Part shown: piece after piece, positions 1-14,000 of the stretch
Layout: each line of letters starts with the position of its first letter
How positions within the stretch are numbered: position 1 is the stretch's first letter
Source of the DNA: Podarcis raffonei
Taxonomy: Eukaryota > Chordata > Lepidosauria > Squamata > Lacertidae
Length of the DNA: 64,000 nt
Assembly: GCF_027172205.1 (NCBI RefSeq)
Contig: NC_070602.1
Coordinates: forward strand, 59,167,520 to 59,231,519
Reading direction: 5' to 3'
Made by a program: the position numbers and the translations under genes
The notes under the pieces: model-generated
Seen by the model: only the letters and a program-made list of their open reading frames with translations
What the model was told of the DNA's origin: nothing
Database searches by the model: none

Positions 1-415
1 CAAACAGGAAGCTGATGTTTTGGGACTGTACCGTGGGAACCAGGGGCAGTCTATTCTGTGCACTGAGCGCCGGATGTTAGCTCAGAGTGGCACATGACCC
101 TGTACTGGAAGTACATGGGTGGAGTTATTCTCTCTCTGCTGTTGGTGATGAGAGTGTACAGACATGATTTCTCTGTACTGCTGGAAAGACAGGAATAAAG
201 GCATGTAGATATATTTCTGTCTGTCTCTTTCCCCTCCCTGGCAACGGGAGGGGGAGGAGTGGTGTGTTCTTCTTCACGTTGGGAAGAATCGCCGATTGGA
301 GACCTCCCCTGGTCTTGCCGGGAGTCGCTGGCAGGGAGGTCAACAAGAATTCAAGCCGGGCACCTGGAGGGTGGCCAATTCCTCTGAACTTCGCTAGCTT
401 CTGGCTTGAATTCAA
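1..415 (+). mobile_element. Possible LTR fragment
   Basis: The sequence has an AATAAA at about 202, followed by a T/C-rich stretch and then about 200 bases ending ...ATTCAACA, a layout like the R-U5 part of a retroviral-type LTR. No matching TSD or internal region is visible and the left end may lie outside the window. Family unknown; it is a fossil fragment if it is an LTR at all. Confidence 0.25.
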
Positions 416-1263
416 CAAGAACTAAGTATAAATCAGAGTAGGCTTGAGATTGCTTTTAGCCTGAGATCATTCTTTCATTCTGAAAGAATGGTGAGGTTTT
501 TCAACTATCAGCGGCAGAAACTGCAAAAATATAAACTGATAAGCCAATATTTTATTGAACACTGAGTGTACAGGGTGATAAAGTACAGGAAGATTATGAT
601 TTTGTCCCAGGTCTTTGTCACCTTGACTCACTATTTTGTTCAGATATTAATTATTCTTTTCAAAATCTAGCTTGTTTTTTTCTGGTTTAATGTTATAAAT
701 ACTGAAAAATGATAATAAATGTGATTTGATACAAGGCCCGTTGTAGTACTTCCATTCATTTTTTGTAGTGCTTTATATCAACTCTGATGCAATGCCCCTA
801 AACAAACTTATTTACAAATAGCAATACAGCTTCTTTTTCTAGATAACTAACTTTAGGATTGGGGTGTAATATGCTCACACTATTAATAGTATGCATAAAA
901 TTATAGTAAAAAGTACTTAGGTCAAAGTGATTTCAAACATGACATCTTTCTATACAGAAAAATCTCAGCTGTTGGGGTGAAGAGATTTCAGTTTCTTGCA
1001 TCTGTGCCATAGATTCCATTTGCTTTTATTAGATGCAATCTATTACTCAATTTATATATTAAGACAACATTCAACAGATGGGGGGAAAGGGCATGAGCTA
1101 TGTGCTCGAGAAGCTAGTAAAAACCAAGTTGTTCTGGCTACAACCCAAACAGACAGGTGGCAGCAAGTCTTTGCAGCCATTTCCAAATGGCATCCACATA
1201 CCAGGTTGCATGATTTTGAACCTTGGCAAGGTTTTAGTCAGATTTAGGGGCACAATCTTAAGC

Positions 1264-1295
<32 letters not shown>

Positions 1296-2280
1296 TTTGC
1301 TGCATCTACAGCCATGACAGAAAGTAGGGGACGAACGATCGGGCTTCATCACTGTGACAACTCCAGGCTAGGGCAGTAATTGGACCCAATGCCATTATAC
1401 GAAAACTGAGGGCAGTTTGAGATCCAGTGGGTCCTGGCCTGGCTCAGTCCTATCCTCCGAACATCATTTTGGGGTTTTCTGCTGACCCCTGTAAGCATGA
1501 ATACAACCATGTTTAGCAGGTGAAAGGATTGGTTGGCGACACTTTTGTGACTCCATTGACAGCACCTGTTGGGAGGCCACCTCAGTTGGAGAGCTTGGAG
1601 AAATGGACCCTTTGGTCTAATCCTCACACACTCCAGTCCATTTTAAGGCATTATGCAGCATTTTATCCTTATCCATACTTTTCCTGATATACATATGGCA
1701 CGTTTTTCTGCACGCTCTTTCTGTGCATGTTCATTTTGTTTCAATGCCAAGAAACAACCCACAAGTATAAAAGTTAGAAAACTGACACAAAATTTAATTT
1801 GAAGAAATTGATTAATCCCTTAAATAAACCTTAAAATTTACACAGACGTGATTAAGATTTTAAAACTTTGCAACAGTATTAAAGAACACACAAAATTAAA
1901 ATGTTATGTAAACTTAAGTAACAAGAGCCTCCTTAATAGTTTTTTTAAAAATACAATATATTACATGCTTGGTACTTGCAATGTGCCAGTACATATTTAG
2001 TATGTTTCTATACAAATAACGAACAAGAGCTTTCTTATTCCACACAACTATGAAGTCAGACATTTAATGGAATTGTAAAAATTGCTTCTTTAAGTGGTGT
2101 TTTTACAGACAATGGTGTGTGTCCTTATATATATATATTTATATATGTATATATATTCAAGCATGAAGAAGTCATCATTATGATCAAGTATTATTTCCAG
2201 AGTACACATTTATAATACCAGAAATAAGTGTTTCAATCATATCTGTTTGGGGAAAGAGTTCAACAATATTTTATACCAAC
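416..2280 (-). other. E2F8 3' UTR and downstream flank
   Basis: AT-rich sequence below the E2F8 stop, probably 3' UTR in its upper part. Minus-strand AATAAA signals are seen at 1030-1025 and 556-551, and neither can be chosen over the other from sequence. A (CA)n microsatellite lies at 1268-1295. The block 1300-1640 is less AT-rich and may be an unrecognised old repeat. No further gene is supported. Confidence 0.45.
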
Positions 2281-2457
2281 TCAAAATTTATCTTCTGTTG
2301 AAACACCATGTTCTCTTTGTGGAATTGCCAGTGTTGCTTGAGATATTCTATCTGATTCATGAAAGGATGAATAAAACTCAGGAACTACAGCTGACTCGCA
2401 TGATGCTTGGAAGTCATGGCAATTATCCAGAATGCTGGACGTAACAGGAACAGTGGC
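2281..2457 (-). CDS. E2F8: E2F8 terminal coding exon 13
   Basis: 177 nt from acceptor CTTCCATGCAG/GCC to TGA at 2283-2281. The tail [14 protein letters not shown] corresponds to human VPQRKLEVSTEDVH, which fixes the gene's 3' end and reading frame. Confidence 0.94.
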   Translation of the reverse strand, partial: ATVPVTSSILDNCHDFQASCESAVVPEFYSSFHESDRISQATLAIPQREHGVSTEDKF

Positions 2458-5400
2458 CTGCATGGAAGAGAAAACTAAATTATTTGCAAGTGATGAGACT
2501 GAAACAACTAAAATGTATTTTGGAACCCTGTTTGAGGCTTTCTAATACTGTAACTAAGCAGAAGAAACAGGAACAACAGAGAAGGAAACACGAAGCAGGT
2601 GAAAAGGACACTGTTGGTAAGTCTTACTAATTATCCTGTGTCAGCATACTCTATTAATGCTTTTGGTCCACTGGTAAATATTTGTACATACGGAGAGGGT
2701 TGCCAATATAACAGCCAATTTCACAATGTTATATTAGGCATCCCTTCTGTAATTTTCTAGCCCTTTCATACAATGGTACTGCTCTTTTAGCAGAGTCTGC
2801 ATTTTAACAGTTTTAACCAAGTAAATCTCTACAAGCACTGGTATGCAAAGATAAAACATCATATTATACTGAAAATTTTATTGCTACTGAAAACCCACTT
2901 TTCCGACATCTGTATCCAAAGCTGTTCATGTCTTTCAGATCCTATTGTTGCTAATAAAGTTAACTCCAAATTGCTGGGTGTGGTTTCCTGCTGGCTTGCT
3001 CCTGTTACCAAATCATGTAAAATGCCCCATTGCTTATGAGCGACTGTACACTCTGGCAAGAATATGTGTTAATAACACATCAGTCTTATTTGAAACAGAC
3101 TATTATTTAAAAATATGCCAGCAAGTTTGGAAAACTCAGCAGTGGCCAGAAGATTGGAGATGATCAGTCTACATCCCAGTCCCAAAGAAGGGCAGTGCCA
3201 AAGAATGCTCCAACTACTGCACAATTGCACTCATTTCACACGCTAGCAAGGTTATGCTTAAAATTCTACAAGGAAGGCTCAAGCAGTATGTGGACCGAGA
3301 ACTCCCAGAAGTGCAAGCTGGATTTAGAAGAGGCAGAGGAACCAGAGACCAAATTGCAAACATGCGCTGGATTATGGAGAAAGCTAGAGAGTTCCAGAAA
3401 GACATCTACTTCTGCTTCATTGACTATGCAAAAGCCTTTGACTGTGTCGACCACGGCAAACTATGGCAAGTTCTTAAAGAAATGGGAGTGCCTGATCACC
3501 TCATCTGTCTCCTGAGAAATCTCTATGTGGGACAAGAAGCTACAGTTAGAACTGGATATGGAACAACTGATTGGTTCAAAATTGGAAAAGGAGTAAGACA
3601 AGGCTGTATTTTGTCTCCCTGCTTATTTAACTTATATGCAGAATTCATCATGCGAAAGGCTGGGCTGGATGAATCCCTAGCCGGAATTAAGATTGCCGGA
3701 AGAAATATCAACAACCTCAGATATGCAGATGACACAACCTTGATGGCAGAAAGTGAGGAGGAATTAAAGAACCTTTTAATGAGGGTGAAAGAGGAGAGCG
3801 CAAAATATGGTCTGAAGCTCAACATCAAAAAAACGAAGATTATGGCCACTGGTCCCATCACCTCCTGGCAAACAGAAGGGGAAGAAATGGAGGCAGTGAG
3901 AGATTTTACTTTCTTGGGTTCCATGATCACTGCAGATGGTGACAGCAGTCACGAAATTAAAAGACGCCTGCTTCTTGGGAGAAGGGCAATGACAGGCCTA
4001 GACAGCATCTTGAGAAATAGAGACATCACCTTGCCAACAAAGGTTCGTATAGTTAAAGCTATGGTTTTCCCAGTAGTGATGTATGGAAGTGAGAGCTGGA
4101 CCATAAAGAAGGCTGATCGCCGAAGAATTGATGCTTTTGAATTATGGTGCTGGAGGAGACTCTTGAGAGTCCCATGGACTGCAAGAAGATCAAACCTCTC
4201 CATTCTGAAGGAAATCAGCCCTGAGTGCTCACTGGAAGGACAGATTGTGAAGCTGAGGCTCCAGTACTTTGGCCACCTCATGAAAAAAGAAGACTCCCTG
4301 GAGAAGACCCTGACGTTGGGAAAGATGGAGGGCACAAGGAGAAGGGGGCGACAGAGGATGAGATGGTTGGATAGTGTTTTCGAGGTTACCAGCATGAGTT
4401 TGACCAAACTGCGGGAGGCAGTGGAGGACAGAGGTGCCTGGCGTTCTCTGGTCCATGGGGTCACGAAGAGTCGGACACGACTAAACGACTAAACAACAAC
4501 ATTATTTAAAAGCTTACCTGCTGTAAAGAAGCTGCTGAAACTGATTTACCATTTATCTCATGACCGTACGGTGGTAAAACATTCTGTATTGCTTTCTCCT
4601 GTTTGAAGCCTACACTTTCTGAAACCAAACTAGCATGTTCTGCTCCTTGACAAACTGGGCCAGACCTAAGTACTTGATTTGCAGACATTTGTAGATTGGC
4701 TGGAATCAGTCCCAAGTGTTGTAGTGTAAAGTTCATAACTGAAGCGCTTGGGGCTTGGATCGAGTCAGCCTGGTCTGAAGTCACAGCAGTGCCATTCACC
4801 ACGGAGACAGTAGCTACAGAAGATGCGGGTAGCTTTAGGTTCACAGGTGCTATATGAAAAGCAGGGAAATTAACGGCAGTAAATTCAGACGTCACTGGAA
4901 TACCACCTATGAGAAGGAGAAAGAAAGAAAAAACTGTCACAAATGACAATACTTCTGCGTCAAGGAGCACAGGCCAATGTTTGGCAGGCATGAACACCAA
5001 GTCCAGCCAAACACCGGAAGCTTGGTCACAGCAGGCTTCAGATGAATGCAATTAAGCCTTGGCATAGAATATTAATGCACAAACTATCACATTATAAGAA
5101 ACTTTGAAAAGGTCCTGCAACAACAAAATGACTCATCTAGAACATTGATTTAAATACATTCAATAACTGAAAAAACAACTACCCCTCAAGATCAAAACAT
5201 GGAACATGTGTAGAATGTGGATGTTTGTTTTAATTGGTTTTTTCCTTTATTGTTGATTTTATTGTTTATTGTTGATTTTACTGCATTGTTTTTATGGATT
5301 GTTACTGATGATTTTATTGTTTTATTCACTTTGACCTCACCGTTTTATTCACCTCACCGCTTTGAGGTGTGTTTTTTTAAACAAAAACAATCCAGTGGCC

Positions 5401-8012
5401 TATCAATTTTATGAAACAAACAATCAAAAAGAAGTGCTTGAAGGAAATGAGAATTACAGGAGACAATAAGAACATTTATTTAATGAATTGTTAAATGGAT
5501 AACAAAAATGTTAGCTTTTATTTGTAGTTTTGTAAGCCCTCTGTAAATGAGTTCAGAACCGTTAATACATACTGTATTGAACTGATTAAATCCATCTTCT
5601 TCAGATCACAGAAAGTGGAACCATGTGGGACAAGCCACCATTGCAAAAGCTGAATGAGGAGGGCACAGGCCTCAGGCATGTAATAGCTGTAGTTAAATTG
5701 TAGTTAAATTTCCCACCTAAAGTCCTTCATCAATAGCTGACAGGAGTCATCAGATATAAACAAGTCTGGAATATTTTAGAGGCAGAGTTAATGAATACAC
5801 ACCAGCAATAGGAGAACTATAAGACTTCTGTTCTGCTGCACACATCTCAGCTTTCTCCTTGTTAGAAAAAATGGTCTCATTACCAAGCTTGGTACAGTGA
5901 GGAAGAGGTATAAGGTATCCTGAAGGAAACCAAGTCTAAAGAACAAGGGGAAATGTACTGTTTATATTCACAACAATAATCAACACAAATTTCATAGGTA
6001 CTGCACTGTTCCTAAACAAGAAAGGGCCAAAATAGATATGACATGGCAGAACAATGACTGGATCTCTTGATGTCTTAACAATTAAAGAAGCCACTGGGAC
6101 TGAAGGAAAACATTAAGAGAACTTAGCTATGCCATTTCTAAGATGGAAAACCACCCCTCTCCGCAAAGCAACTGTTACCCATGGGTGGGTGGGGGGTTCT
6201 TCAACATTGGATCTCCAAATGATGAGGTAGGACTACAATTCCCATCATCCTGGACCATTTGCTGGCTAAGATGGGAGTTGTAACCCAATTTTTGGAACCC
6301 AAGTTTGATATTACACTTGTCCAATATTGCAATGGAGAATAATAACTTTGTAGCAGGGAAAAGATCGTAAACAACCACCACACCAATGCAGTTTTGGACC
6401 ACCTCACGCTCAATTCATGCCACACTTCTATGTTTTCCTTCTTCCTCTTTTTCCACGCCACATTAAAAATGAAGACCTTATGTATATGAAGCAAAAGGCA
6501 TCCCTGAATAATGATGAAAATTAAACATATTTGGGGTGGGTGGAGATAAATACAACATTCAACTTTTAAGAAAAATGCAGCTATGTGTTTGTGCTCTACA
6601 AGCATGCAGAATGCATGATTCTTTTTCATTCTGATCTCTTAAAAAAAATTTAAATGATAAAATATTTTAAAAGACCATTACTTTTCATCCTGGAGTCTTA
6701 TAAAGGATAATTTTAATATGGGCAACTTACTGATGTATTATCAGTGTTGCTGGACAGTATGACATGTCCATTATTGCATTCTACAATTCTGCCCATAGAT
6801 TGCACAAAACATGTGCTTTGTCCAAATAGCGATGGTCTGTCTGAAATGCAATACAGTAAATTCCAGCAGCAGTCCTTAATTAAAATATAAAAGGAAAGAG
6901 GGGAAAATGTCCATGGGCTGAAGCTGAAGATACTATATTGGTCCTGAATGTGATCTAATTTTCTTTCTTTTTTTGTAAAGATGGAGCATAAAATGCCTAC
7001 TTTAAGACATTCAGTGCTCCTTTCAGAAGAGCAAAGATATAGGGCAAATGTGCTTAAGGGGAAGTATACCTTGTGTGTAGCGATTGCAAATGTTGCGGGC
7101 ATCTCCTGCATTGTGGTGACGCTGTCGGGTTCCAAAAGTTCCCGTTGCCTCTGCTGCTTTGGTTGACCCTCCAAGTCTTGATCTGTTTTTTCAGATTTAC
7201 TTTGTTTCACAGCTGATGAAGTTAAGGTTTCCTGGTCAAGATGCGAAGCTATGGGACATCGGGATTTTTTGCTCTCAGCAGATACTCCCTGGGGTGGGGG
7301 GTGGGGGAAATGCAAAATAACCAAAGGCTAATTTAGAGGGGGATACACACACCCATATGGATATTATTTATTTATTTATTTCAACAATTTATATACTACT
7401 TAATTACAATAGTCTCTAAGCAGTTTACAAGTAACTCAGTACAGCAACAACAAACCAGTTAAAAGTATAATATCAGAATTCAGTTAAAATGCCTTTTGGA
7501 ATAAACAAAAATTTCAGTAGGTGATGGAAGTTCAACCAAAGGGCAGGCACTGTTTGACCTCAACTGGAAGGGAGTCCCATACAATTGGGCCCACAATGCT
7601 GAATGTGCGGCTCCTGGTAGATACAAGCCATGGGAGACCACTAACAAGTGACTCCCCTTCAGACCTCAGTGATTGGGCAGGGATATAATGAATCAGGTGG
7701 TCCTTGAGAGCAAAGTTGTTAAGGGCCTTGCAAGTTAAAACAAGAATCTGGAGCCTGGCCTCAGAGCATGCAGGCAGCCAGTGCTACTGGAGTTATGTGC
7801 TGGTGATAGTCTCTCCCCAACGGCACTACAGTCAGAGTGGCTGTACATGGTAATAGTTACCCCTCCCCAAATGAGGCTACCTAAGCTTCCAGTGACAAAG
7901 TTGGATTGGGGAGCAGCCCCAAATTTATTCTTTCAGAGTGAGTGAAACCCCATCCAGAATAGGCAGTCAGGCAGAGACACAGACAGACACAGACAGACAG
8001 ACAGACAGACAG

Positions 8013-8081
<69 letters not shown>

Positions 8082-11000
8082 ATATCTCTGAATGGGTAAT
8101 ATTAAAGGTGCCTTCTCCCTTCTTGTTCTCCTTCTTCGCCCGCATTCTGCATGTCAACTCCATCCTCCAACACAATTCCTATTTTTCCCTTCTCCCAAGT
8201 TGAGGCTGGACTTTCCCCACCCTCTATTGCACTCCTGGAAAAGCAGCTCAAAGCACAACCGAGAGATATCCAGTTCCCAGAATTTAGTATCTATATCAAA
8301 CCAGATTCTTTGAAACAAGCAACTGGCTGTCATCACTCAGAAAAACAGGAATACAGTACAGAGTAAAAAATAAATAAATGGGGAAACACGGTGCCTTGAA
8401 AACTAAGTATAAAAAGCAACTGATTGGGGCTATTGAAATTCCCAGATCTCTACACACACAAGACACTAGTCAGATTCAAGATATTCTTTACCTTAGCAAA
8501 GCTGGTACCTTTCCAAAAGGTGTCATCCTTATGTAATCCTTCCTAACAGAGGTCTATTTCATGTTTCTTTAGTCATGTTGTCACTTATTTGTTACTAAGG
8601 AGTCTTCTACCCCCTCACATTACTTGCCAATCCTGCCCACAGCAACTCCCTGCTCCCTCACCAACACCCCACCCACAAAATTAGTATAAAAAACCTCGCT
8701 ACTGCCACCAAGCACCAATAATACAGAAGAATCCCAAGCTTAAAATCAGTAAAAGTAACAAGACAGAGGGAAAGTAAAAATAAGTTATGAAATTTAATCA
8801 ATAGCAGAAAAGGCAGGACTAGCTTGGTCCAAGAGATTCAAGGAGGAGTGGGGAAAGGAATAGGGAATAGCTGATGAACCTGACTAAAGTGCAAAAGGAA
8901 AAGGGAGAAGTACAAGCATACTCTAGTACAGTACTTTGCTTTATCATCAAAGTGCACACAGTAAATACATTTGATATTGTTTCCAGAACATTTGATCAGG
9001 GCTAGGAAAATAGGAAACAATCCTAATGCAGCAGCTGGTTCTGTGGGCAGATGCCCCAATTTTAAAAAAGGATTTCTTCCACTCTTAATGCCTTCTGCAT
9101 TCATTCAACTGAGGAATGTGATTTACTTGTATATTGCTTTGTGCTCACTAATGTTCCATCTCAATGATTGAAGACTTCTGGACACACACGTTTGGATCAA
9201 CTTCTTATTAAAAAAGAGCAGCTCAATATATGGGTCACATGAGCTCTGCATTTAACAAGCCAGCCGCTAAGGAGGGCAACTGGATCTGCAATTACTGATT
9301 TGTCAGGTAGAAAATAATAGGCTTGCTCCAAAACTTAGTGCACTCTGTAATATGTGTCCCACTGTTCTGCAGCATCTAGGGCACAAATTCCCAAAGCATA
9401 CTTTAGCCCATTATCTGTAAAGGGTGAAAGAAGTATGAATTACCTTTCCATGCCCCTCCCCAGCAGAAGATGCTACATCATGTTAGTGTGTGTGGCAGCA
9501 GTTCTGAATATACCTGCCAGTTGGAAGGAGGCAGGCCCAGATCCAGTGCTCTTTTTCTAGAAAGAGGTGCTCACCACAAACGTCTCCCTTGTTCTCTTAG
9601 AATGGCAACGGCACCCACCTGAAAGGTTCTGGAACTGAGTTCTGGTGAGTTCCTGCTGAAAAGAAGCCCTGCCCAGAGCTGTAACTCATCCAAAAACACA
9701 AGACAGCTTCTTCTGAGGCTGGGTAACTGCTGTCCTTCTATATGGGGAGTTACTGGATGCTCCAATACCACAAAAGCAAAGCTACCTGGAAGTTAAAAGG
9801 GAGCCTGAGCAGATGGCCTCCTCCATAAGGTTAGGGTTGCCATATTTCAAAAAGTGAAAATCCGGACACAAAAGTTGTTGGGCCAAAGTTGTTGAGTTTT
9901 TCCTTAGCTTTGCCAAAGGTTAAGCTTTTTTTCAGCAAAAGTGCAAAAAAGGAGTTTTTGAGCTATTTTGAAGGGAAATGACCAAAAACAACACTGGCAA
10001 CATGGGTTGCCATATGTCTGGACACTGCTTCTGACTGCAGTATTCCAGGTATGTCCGGATGTATGGCAACCCTACATTAGGCTTGCAATACGGATGAATG
10101 GGGAGGAGGAAATGAATTTGGCACTTTGGGAGTTGGCAAGAACTTTTTCAGCTGTTGTTGTTTTAAAAAAATAATACTACTATATTTCTTAAGCTGTTTT
10201 CTTTCTCTGCTCCTAAGGCTTTATGTAGAAAGAGAGTGGAGGTCAGGCAGTCAGAAGGGGAGCTCTACTGATAGTGTGGCTACCTGTGGCACAGCTGAGA
10301 TTTGAAAAATCTGCCACTGCCACTGCTAAAGGTAGGCCCTGTGCATGAACATGACTCACAGGAACCCTTAACTATTGAATTGATTTTTCACAGCGACCAA
10401 TTAGAGAGCCCTATCACATGCATTTCATGCCTCAGCCACCCATTTAGTATTTGGAAAGAGTGTGCACTTTAATACAGCTTACCAGTAGCACATCATGCAG
10501 CGCCGCTTCTTCACTCACACATTTTTTCATTGGACTGCCCTCCATTCTACGTCTCTTAAAATGTATCTCAGGCACCACGTCATCCTTTGTACCTTCTTGC
10601 TCCTTCGCCAGCCAGAGGTCCTGGCCTTTACCTTTAGCACAGGAAGCACTTCCTTCTCCATTGCTGCCACTGTCTTCAATAAATATTTTACCGGGGGCTA
10701 TTTGGGAACTGGGCTCCATGGGAGACTTACTTCCAGCCACATTAGCACAGTGGACAGGCCGCACCGTGAAACTTGGATTGTATGCTGTCACTAGCTGTGT
10801 TTGGGAAGGGTGCAGATATAATGCATAGGGCACATTGGGATGGAGAGGTAGCATTGCTGGAGGTACCGAGTTGTGGATCAGAGGTAGGATCTCAGCCTGA
10901 GAAGGTAACAAGAATGGTTTAGGCTTCAAACGAGTTTTGGGTGGCAGACCTAGAGGGGATGGCAAAGTAGAATGTTCCAATTTCATTCTTCTCTTCTTGA

Positions 11001-14000
11001 AATCCCTAAGAAAAGAAATCCACAGCATTAAAACCCTTGCATCCAAAATGGCTCCGCCAATGCAATACAGTAGAATTGGCTCTGCTTATTTAGAAAAGAA
11101 AGCACTGCCAAACATTAAGTCATGCTCTTCTTACACCAAATATGTTAATTTTAGTCCTTTTGTTGAGGAGTTGTGTTAGTAAGTGTGATATGCTGCTGGA
11201 GGATTCACCTAGCTGGGAAATTTTGCCTTCAATAGGCAGGCTTTGTACGCATCTCTTCTTTTACGAACATACCTTGACTGTTCATCCAGCTGCTGTTTGC
11301 ATATTGTTGCAAGTTGAGCCATCTTGCTTGGAAAGCTTGGTGGAATTTGACCTTTGGGAGAAGAGATAAATAAAGAGATTTCACTAAAACCGTACTGTTT
11401 GCATAGCTTGAGGATGACCAATTCATGGCCTTCCAGAGTCCATCACTAGAAGGACAACACCTTATGGTACTGCTCCTAAGGTGTTGTATACAGTTAGTCT
11501 TGTGGCCTGGATTAGGCCACCAACACAGCCATTGCCACAGTGGGACATAGGTTTACATGAAGCTGTCATATTAAGAGCATTTTGATCCGACACAGCACCT
11601 CCAAGGACTCAAGGTTTTTCAGCGCCTTGCTACTCAAAGTCATCAGCTGGAAATGCCATGGATGGAGCCTACTACACTTCAAAGCTTCAAAATGGAACCT
11701 GTGACTGCACCTAACACCATTACCCATTAGTCTTTCCAACCCAAGTATAGCACATAGCTTCCACTTTGTATAAGTCTAGCCAAACTTACTATGGCTGCTC
11801 AGGAGCAGACAACTCAAGAGATTGCAAGATATACTGGGGTTTGTTTGTTTTTCTGCACTAAGGCATTAAGCAGAACCATTCAACATTTCAATAGCATCTC
11901 CGGAATAACACTGAATAGAGTTTACATTTCAACTACGTACTTGCATTTTTCTTGACGGGGCTGCTTGGAGCAGATCTAATTTTCCTCTGATTGCTTTGCG
12001 CACCCTTTGCCAATTTCATTAAAGATGGGTGCCGTATGAAGCCTTGCTTGCTTCTCGTAGGGAAGAGGTTCTTGGAACAATGCTCTTTGGAAGACTTCCT
12101 TTCCGCAGGATGAGATGAAGCAGTCGCAGTGGGTGTAGATACAGGCTGTGCAGCTATAAATTAATTGCACACAAAATTGTTATTAAGCCTTTGTTTTCGC
12201 AGAACTATTGGGAAATGGTCACATCTACATATAAGTGGAAAATGCCTTTCACAAAGCGCCTTCTTTGGTTGGTAGCAGCAAAGAGCAGTGGATAAGAAAG
12301 CTTCACCATTACAATGACAGGTGGCGGCCATTTTAGGTGAGTCCAATTGACATGCAACCACTGACATGTATCCACCGACATGTGGGTCCTTTTGGACCCC
12401 GGAAGAGGGAGGAATAGTGGCATAATGGGGCACACTTACACACATTCTGCCAATGCATGCTTTGACCTGGAACAAAACCCCTGCGGAAACAGGGAATTGC
12501 CTGCAATTCTAGAGTACAGAAGTAACAGTCAACCTACCTAGAATCTCTGAAAAAACATCTGGTCCTGTCCATTTAAATGCTGGTTTGCGACCCTTCTCTT
12601 CTGTAACGTGAACCTTCCTGATGAGCTCAAGGCTACTGAGAACATTTGCAATATCATACAGCCTTCGAATTTTAGCTGAAATAAGTTGAAAAGACTAATG
12701 AAAATGCAGTACTACTACATCACCATTAAGCAGAGGTTCAGTACTATGAAAACATCAGCCTTCTTCTCCTATTCGTCCAAATGGTGCTTTAACTTAGCTG
12801 CAGATTGCTGTCTCATCTGAACACAGAACTGTAGCTATGGTTAAACCGCTGCAGGCCATTGGCTTGTTTCAAACAAGAGATGAGGAACCTGTGGCCCTCC
12901 AGTGTTGGACCATTTGCCAATGTTACATATTTCTGTTTCAAACTAGCCATAGTTGATATAAGGCACAGCTTATCAGTTTGTATAACACAATAAACTGCAG
13001 TTAACCGAGTGGAAGTAAAGGCTCCCAAATTCTTCCTGGCTGTGCAGGAGGATAGGAGTAGGTAGAGAAGGCTGGGCTCATTCATGACTTGCTTAGCCAG
13101 TTAAGCAATGACAGCCTGTCCACGAATTATGAGGAGGCCAACATCATATACTGGTCGAGTTCAGGAGTCACTATCTAGGTCCAATCAACCAGTTTACTGA
13201 ACCGAAAGAAGGTGTGTGTTTGTGCATTCAATCCTACTTTTGTGTGCCTGGCTTGTTAGATACCCTGGTTCTTAAACCACAGCCTCCCAGTATGGACATC
13301 ATAGGAAACTGTGATTTAGAAATCATGATATCTTCAAAGATGAGCAAAGGAGAGGGAACATGGGGACACATTATTTGAGTTTATTCTAATAAATCAGTTT
13401 CATGGGCCACCACTGGGCCAAACCTGGCCATTAAGAGCTAACGTCTAAACCCACCTGGGAACATTTGTACTAAGGGCATACTAAGTTGCAAAACACCTAC
13501 ATTTTCAGCATGCTATCTTATTTTTTTTCATATTTTTAGTCTTGTATTGATGGGCTACAGGAAAAAGTGTTTAAATACGTAAAAATTAAGACACTTAGGC
13601 CAAGCACAGTATAGAGAAGATATGTAAATAGCCATTTCTGCCACTTACTTTTAAACTTGCTTTTATCCAAATACTCAACATGGTCTTCACCAATCAAAAT
13701 TTTAGCAGCGACTTCAAGATTCACAACTTGGGGGGTTGAAACAAGAAACAGCATCACAAATTTCTGACTCATCACCCGTAAAGACTTGTCTTTACGACTG
13801 TTTACTGAAGCTGTACGGAGAGATAACCATGGCAGAATATAATCCAAGTCATGAGAGCTTTGAAATCATTGTTCCTAACTCGCCTAGGCTTCAGGTTCAC
13901 CCACTCCCCCCAATAAATGTTTCCATGCAGATTCCATTTGTTTATTTAAAGGATTTATATGCTGTCTTTCTAAAGAAAAAATGATTTGCTGCCCAGTCAG

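Noticed and set aside
2945-3163. 72-residue ORF before the BovB frame
   Set aside because: Its last part ([17 protein letters not shown]) is BovB reverse transcriptase cut by one TGA. The part upstream of 3113 is flanking intron, so it is not a gene.
7933-8175. 80-residue Ser/Leu-rich ORF
   Set aside because: It translates the compound (CAGA)n-(CA)n-(GA)n microsatellite.
10444-11046. 200-residue ORF as a separate gene
   Set aside because: It is E2F8 coding exon 9 read through both splice sites; the real exon is 10483-11005.
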